From: an uncultured Bacilli bacterium | GTDB lineage: Bacteria; Bacillota_I; Bacilli_A; RF39; UBA660 | Reading direction: 5' to 3' | Length of the DNA stretch: 8,633 nucleotides | Assembly: GCA_944351315.1 (NCBI GenBank) | Contig: CALVPL010000107.1 | Span: 1 to 8,633 of the forward strand | Shown here: positions 5,366 through 8,633 of the stretch, piece by piece | Position numbering within the stretch: the stretch's first letter is position 1 | Layout: every line of letters starts with the position of its first letter | The notes under the pieces: model-generated | The model's input: the letters and a program-made list of their open reading frames with translations, nothing else | What the model was told of the DNA's origin: nothing | The model's database searches: none | Program-made: the position numbers and the translations under genes

Positions 5366-6373
5366 ATGAAAGAAAAAGTATTAGAGTTAAAGAGTGTTGC
5401 TTTACAAGAAATTAAAGATCTTACTAAAGAAGCGGATATTTTAAATTGTAAAGCGAAATATCTAGGAAAAAAGAGTGAGCTAAATGAACTTTTAAGTTCT
5501 TTAAAAGATTTAGATGTAGAAGAAAAAAAGATTATGGGACCACTTCTAAATCAAACCAAAAAGGAATTAGAAGAAGCATTTTTAGAACAATTGGAAAAAA
5601 TTCAAATGCAAATTTCTTATGATTTTGATGAGACATTACCTACATATGTAGAAAATGGTTCTTTGCATCCGATTACCCTAGTGGCTAAAGAAATGACAGA
5701 TATTTTGAAAAAGATGGGTTTTACAGTTGTAAGTGGACCTGAAATGGAAGAAGAGTATTATAATTTTGAAGCTTTAAATATTCCTAAAGATCATCCGGCT
5801 AGAGATATGCAAGACACTTATTATTTAGATAATGGAAAATTACTTCGTACTCATACTTCGCCAAATCAAGTTCGGGCGATGCAAAAGTATGGTGCTCCTT
5901 TAAAAGTTTGTGCACCTGGAAGAGTTTTTCGGAATGAGGATATGGATGCCAATCATGATACTACTTTCTTTCAATTGGAAGGAATGGTTATCGATAAAGG
6001 AATTTCTATTTCTAATTTGATTTATGTTATGCGTAGTTTGCTTTCAGAAACATTTAAAAGAGATGTAAAGGTGCGTTTACGTCCAGGATTCTTTCCATTT
6101 ACAGAACCCAGTTTTGAACTAGATTGTTCTTGTTTGATTTGTGGTGGAAAAGGTTGTCCAACATGTAAAAATAGTGGTTGGCTTGAATTCTGTGGTTGTG
6201 GAATGATTCATCCAAATGTGTTAAGAGAAAGCGGGATAGATCCAAAAGAGTATACCGGATTTGCTTTCGGTTTTGGAATTACTCGAATTGCTATGATGAA
6301 ATATAAGATCGGGGATATTCGGGTGTTAAATAGTGGAGACGTTCGTTCTTTACAAGAATTTGAGGTAGAATAG
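5366..6373 (+). CDS. pheS: Phenylalanine--tRNA ligase alpha subunit
   Basis: The catalytic alpha subunit of the cytoplasmic alpha2-beta2 phenylalanyl-tRNA synthetase. At 335 residues it is near the usual 330-350. Residues 1-85 form the N-terminal helical coiled-coil arm that contacts tRNA. The class II catalytic domain follows, with GFTVVSGPEMEEEYYNFEAL (118-137) around motif 1, then THTSPNQVRAM (162-172), motif 2 GRVFRNEDMDANHDTTFFQLEG (185-206), and RPGFFPFTEPSFELD (239-253). Motif 3 is FGFGITRIAM (301-310), keeping R307 but with T306 where I expect Glu in Bacillus-like enzymes. Residues 254-278 hold seven cysteines, more than the four I recall in Bacillus PheS. The ATG follows AAGGTG (5355-5360) with five-base spacing. 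The T-box controls it, and pheT begins 11 bases after its stop codon. Confidence 0.97.
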   Translation: MKEKVLELKSVALQEIKDLTKEADILNCKAKYLGKKSELNELLSSLKDLDVEEKKIMGPLLNQTKKELEEAFLEQLEKIQMQISYDFDETLPTYVENGSLHPITLVAKEMTDILKKMGFTVVSGPEMEEEYYNFEALNIPKDHPARDMQDTYYLDNGKLLRTHTSPNQVRAMQKYGAPLKVCAPGRVFRNEDMDANHDTTFFQLEGMVIDKGISISNLIYVMRSLLSETFKRDVKVRLRPGFFPFTEPSFELDCSCLICGGKGCPTCKNSGWLEFCGCGMIHPNVLRESGIDPKEYTGFAFGFGITRIAMMKYKIGDIRVLNSGDVRSLQEFEVE

Positions 6374-6384
6374 GAGGTTTTAAA

Positions 6385-8633
6385 ATGTTAATTTCATGTA
6401 ATCGTTTAAAAAAATATATTAAAAATGCTGAAGATATTGATTTTTTACATATTTGGGATGATTTTACTTTACGAGTTGCCGAAGTTGAAGGGGTAACCAT
6501 TAAGGGTAATGATATAGATAATGTTGTTACAGCGAAAATTGTCGCTTGTGAAAAACATCCAGAAAGTAATAAATTATCTTTACTTAAAGTTAGTGATGGA
6601 GAAAAGGAATACAATATTGTTTGTGGAGCACCTAATGTACACGTTGGACTTATCGGAGTTTTAGTTCGCGATGGCGGGATGGTTAGTGGAATGAAAATTA
6701 AGACTCGCAACCTTGCTGGATATCCTTCTGAGGGAATGATGTGTGCCGTTGATGAATTAGGGATTGGTGTAGATCATGATGGAATTTTAGAACTTCCTAG
6801 TGATACACCAATTGGTGTGGATTTTAAAAGTCTTTATCCAGTAGAAGATATTATTGTTGAGATTGATAATAAGAGTTTAACAAATCGTCCAGATTTATGG
6901 GGCCATTATGGAATTGCTCGTGAGGTTTGTGCTATTACAAATCATGAATTGTTGCCATTAGATTTAATGGAAATTCCAACTAATGGAGAAGATTTAGATA
7001 TTCAAATTGAAGATGAAAATCTTTGCAAAAGATATTGTGGTTTAAAACTTGCTCATTTAAACAATAATAAAACTCCTTTAGATATGCAAATTTTCCTTTA
7101 TTATGCGGGTATGCGTTCTATTAATTTGTTTGTCGATGTTACGAACTTTTTGATGTTGGAACTTGGTCAACCTATGCATGCTTTTGATGAACGAGTTGTC
7201 AAAAATATTCGAGTAAAACTTGCTAAGGAAAATGATAAATATACAACATTAGATGGTGTAGAAAGAACACTTTCAAAAGATACTTTAATGATTGCCAATG
7301 GCGATAAGTATTTTGGTATTGCTGGTGTTATGGGTGGACTTGATAGTGAAATTTTATCAGATACAACTAGTATTTTTATTGAATCGGCAAATTTTGATGC
7401 AGGAAGTATTCGCAAAAGTGCCGTTCGTTTGGGACTTAGAACAGAAGCAAGTGCTCGTTATGAAAAGAGCTTAGATCCAAATATGTGTGATGTGGCAATT
7501 AAACGTTTAGCTTATTTGTTAAAGCAAGAAAATCCAGATATGGTTATTGCTTCTAATTTAACCGATATTTATCCTGAACCATTAAAAGAAAAAAATGTTG
7601 TCTTAAAAAAAGATACCCTAAAAACCTATACAGCTATTGATTTTACTGATCAAGAGGTTGTTAACTCTTTAGAATCTTTAGGTTTTAAAGTAAAAGTGTT
7701 AGAAGATGCTTATGAAATAGTTGTTCCAACTTACCGGGCTACAAAAGATGTAAGCATGGATGCGGATATTATTGAAGAAATTGTTCGTCTTTATGGTTAT
7801 GAAAATATTAAAGAAATTCCTTTAAAATTAGAGTTGACTGGTAAAGAAGAAGATACAGTATGGAATAAGGAATACGATGTTAAAAGATATTTAGCAACTC
7901 GTTATTCTTTAAATGAAGTTCATTCTTATTTGTGGTATGATACTTCATTCTTAAAAACTTGTCATTTAGAAAAAACAGGTGTTTCTTTATTAGGAAAAAA
8001 TGAAAATAATATTCTTCGTGATGATTTGTCTTTAAGTTTGTTACCAATGGTAAAAAATAATCTAAAAAATGTGAACAAATTAGGAATTTTTGAAATTGGA
8101 ACTGTAATTGTTGATAATGAAAATAAAAGACGTTTATCTATTCTTTTAGCTGATGAGGAGAATAATATGCCTTCTATTTATTCTAAAGCTAAAGAAATTG
8201 TTGTTTCCTTATTTAAAGCTTTAAAACATCTTCCGGTTGAATTTAAAAAAGGAAGAAAAGATAAATATTATGATGAAAAATTAAGTTATGAAATTTTAGT
8301 AAATAAAAAGACTATTGGTTATGTTTTGGTATTTAATGGAGAATGTACAAGATATGTCGGTAAGAAAAAAGCAATGGTTGCTGTAGATATTGATTTTGAT
8401 ATGTATGTCGATTTAAAAGTTTCAGAAATTTTCTATGAAACGGTTAGTAAATATCCAAATGTTACTTTAGATTATACGATTCTTACCAATAAAGATTTTA
8501 ATTATGAAGATCTTTTAAAGATTTTAAAACCTTTTAATAATAAATATGTTAAAGAATATAAACTTGTCGGAACTTATGAAGATAAAGAAGTTAAAAAATA
8601 TACCATGAGATATATTTTAGGTAGTGAAGATAA
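6385..8633 (+). CDS. pheT: Phenylalanine--tRNA ligase beta subunit, 3' end cut by the window
   Basis: The beta subunit of phenylalanyl-tRNA synthetase binds tRNA and edits mischarged Tyr-tRNA-Phe. I read 749 codons without a stop to the window edge; the family is usually near 790-800 residues, so about 30-50 are missing. Domains in order: an EMAP/OB-type tRNA-binding fold (about 46-150; KHPESNKLSLLKV, CGAPNV, SEGMMC). The B3/B4 editing domain (about 210-370) keeps H265 in GQPMHAFD, GVMGG (314-318) and LRTEAS (351-356). The B5 domain (about 400-475) ends in DADIIEEIVRLYGYENI. A catalytic-like core follows, and the start of the FDX-ACB anticodon-binding domain (from about 685, KYPNVTLDYTI). AGGAGG (6372-6377) overlaps the pheS stop codon and lies seven bases before the ATG, so the subunits are coupled. 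The truncation is only a window boundary. Confidence 0.96.
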   Translation, partial: MLISCNRLKKYIKNAEDIDFLHIWDDFTLRVAEVEGVTIKGNDIDNVVTAKIVACEKHPESNKLSLLKVSDGEKEYNIVCGAPNVHVGLIGVLVRDGGMVSGMKIKTRNLAGYPSEGMMCAVDELGIGVDHDGILELPSDTPIGVDFKSLYPVEDIIVEIDNKSLTNRPDLWGHYGIAREVCAITNHELLPLDLMEIPTNGEDLDIQIEDENLCKRYCGLKLAHLNNNKTPLDMQIFLYYAGMRSINLFVDVTNFLMLELGQPMHAFDERVVKNIRVKLAKENDKYTTLDGVERTLSKDTLMIANGDKYFGIAGVMGGLDSEILSDTTSIFIESANFDAGSIRKSAVRLGLRTEASARYEKSLDPNMCDVAIKRLAYLLKQENPDMVIASNLTDIYPEPLKEKNVVLKKDTLKTYTAIDFTDQEVVNSLESLGFKVKVLEDAYEIVVPTYRATKDVSMDADIIEEIVRLYGYENIKEIPLKLELTGKEEDTVWNKEYDVKRYLATRYSLNEVHSYLWYDTSFLKTCHLEKTGVSLLGKNENNILRDDLSLSLLPMVKNNLKNVNKLGIFEIGTVIVDNENKRRLSILLADEENNMPSIYSKAKEIVVSLFKALKHLPVEFKKGRKDKYYDEKLSYEILVNKKTIGYVLVFNGECTRYVGKKKAMVAVDIDFDMYVDLKVSEIFYETVSKYPNVTLDYTILTNKDFNYEDLLKILKPFNNKYVKEYKLVGTYEDKEVKKYTMRYILGSED

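Noticed and set aside
6291..6710. Reverse-strand 139-residue reading frame across the pheS-pheT junction
   Set aside because: Antisense to two clear genes and their ribosome site; composition is that of a shadow frame.
1..8633. Mobile elements, CRISPR arrays, tRNA or rRNA genes
   Set aside because: I saw no transposase, no terminal inverted or direct repeats, no repeat-spacer pattern, and no cloverleaf-like sequence ending in CCA. Composition and codon use look uniform across the window, so there is no sign of recent transfer.
6385..8633. pheT as a truncated pseudogene
   Set aside because: The frame is open with all domains in order up to the last base. The missing end is due to the window boundary.

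Overview
The window is a compact, AT-rich stretch of bacterial chromosome with every gene on the + strand. It looks like an anaerobic, low-GC Bacillota (Firmicutes). The signs are a canonical T-box leader, near-consensus AGGAGG ribosome binding sites, short U-tailed intrinsic terminators, AAA/GAA/TTA-heavy codon use and a classical rubrerythrin. Tryptophan is encoded by TGG and no in-frame TGA occurs in any gene, so the standard bacterial code fits. That argues against a Mycoplasma-type recoded genome. A gut Bacilli lineage of the Erysipelotrichales/RF39 kind is a reasonable guess, but it is inference.

Layout: (a) 1-232 is non-coding, with a dyad at a possible promoter, a strong terminator and an extended -10 promoter. 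(b) 233-1621 is cysS, followed by a terminator. (c) 1724-3667 is a 647-residue coiled-coil protein with an acidic, proline-rich tail. It overlaps by 17 bp an 81-residue DUF1292-like gene (3651-3896). (d) 3968-4507 is rubrerythrin, with its own promoter and terminator. (e) 4566-5090 encodes a small single-pass membrane protein of unknown function. (f) 5091-5345 is a promoter and a phenylalanine-type T-box riboswitch with specifier UUC. (g) 5366-6373 is pheS and 6385 onward is pheT, which runs off the right edge about 30-50 residues short of its usual end.

The pheST block is a self-contained regulatory unit. Uncharged tRNA-Phe should be read by the T-box and allow synthesis of both subunits of phenylalanyl-tRNA synthetase. 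cysS supplies Cys-tRNA. Rubrerythrin reduces peroxide in anaerobes. The coiled-coil/DUF1292 pair is translationally coupled and is the only part that could plausibly be an undescribed system. The remainder is housekeeping. Intergenic regions are very tight: terminators and the next gene's promoter repeatedly adjoin or share bases.
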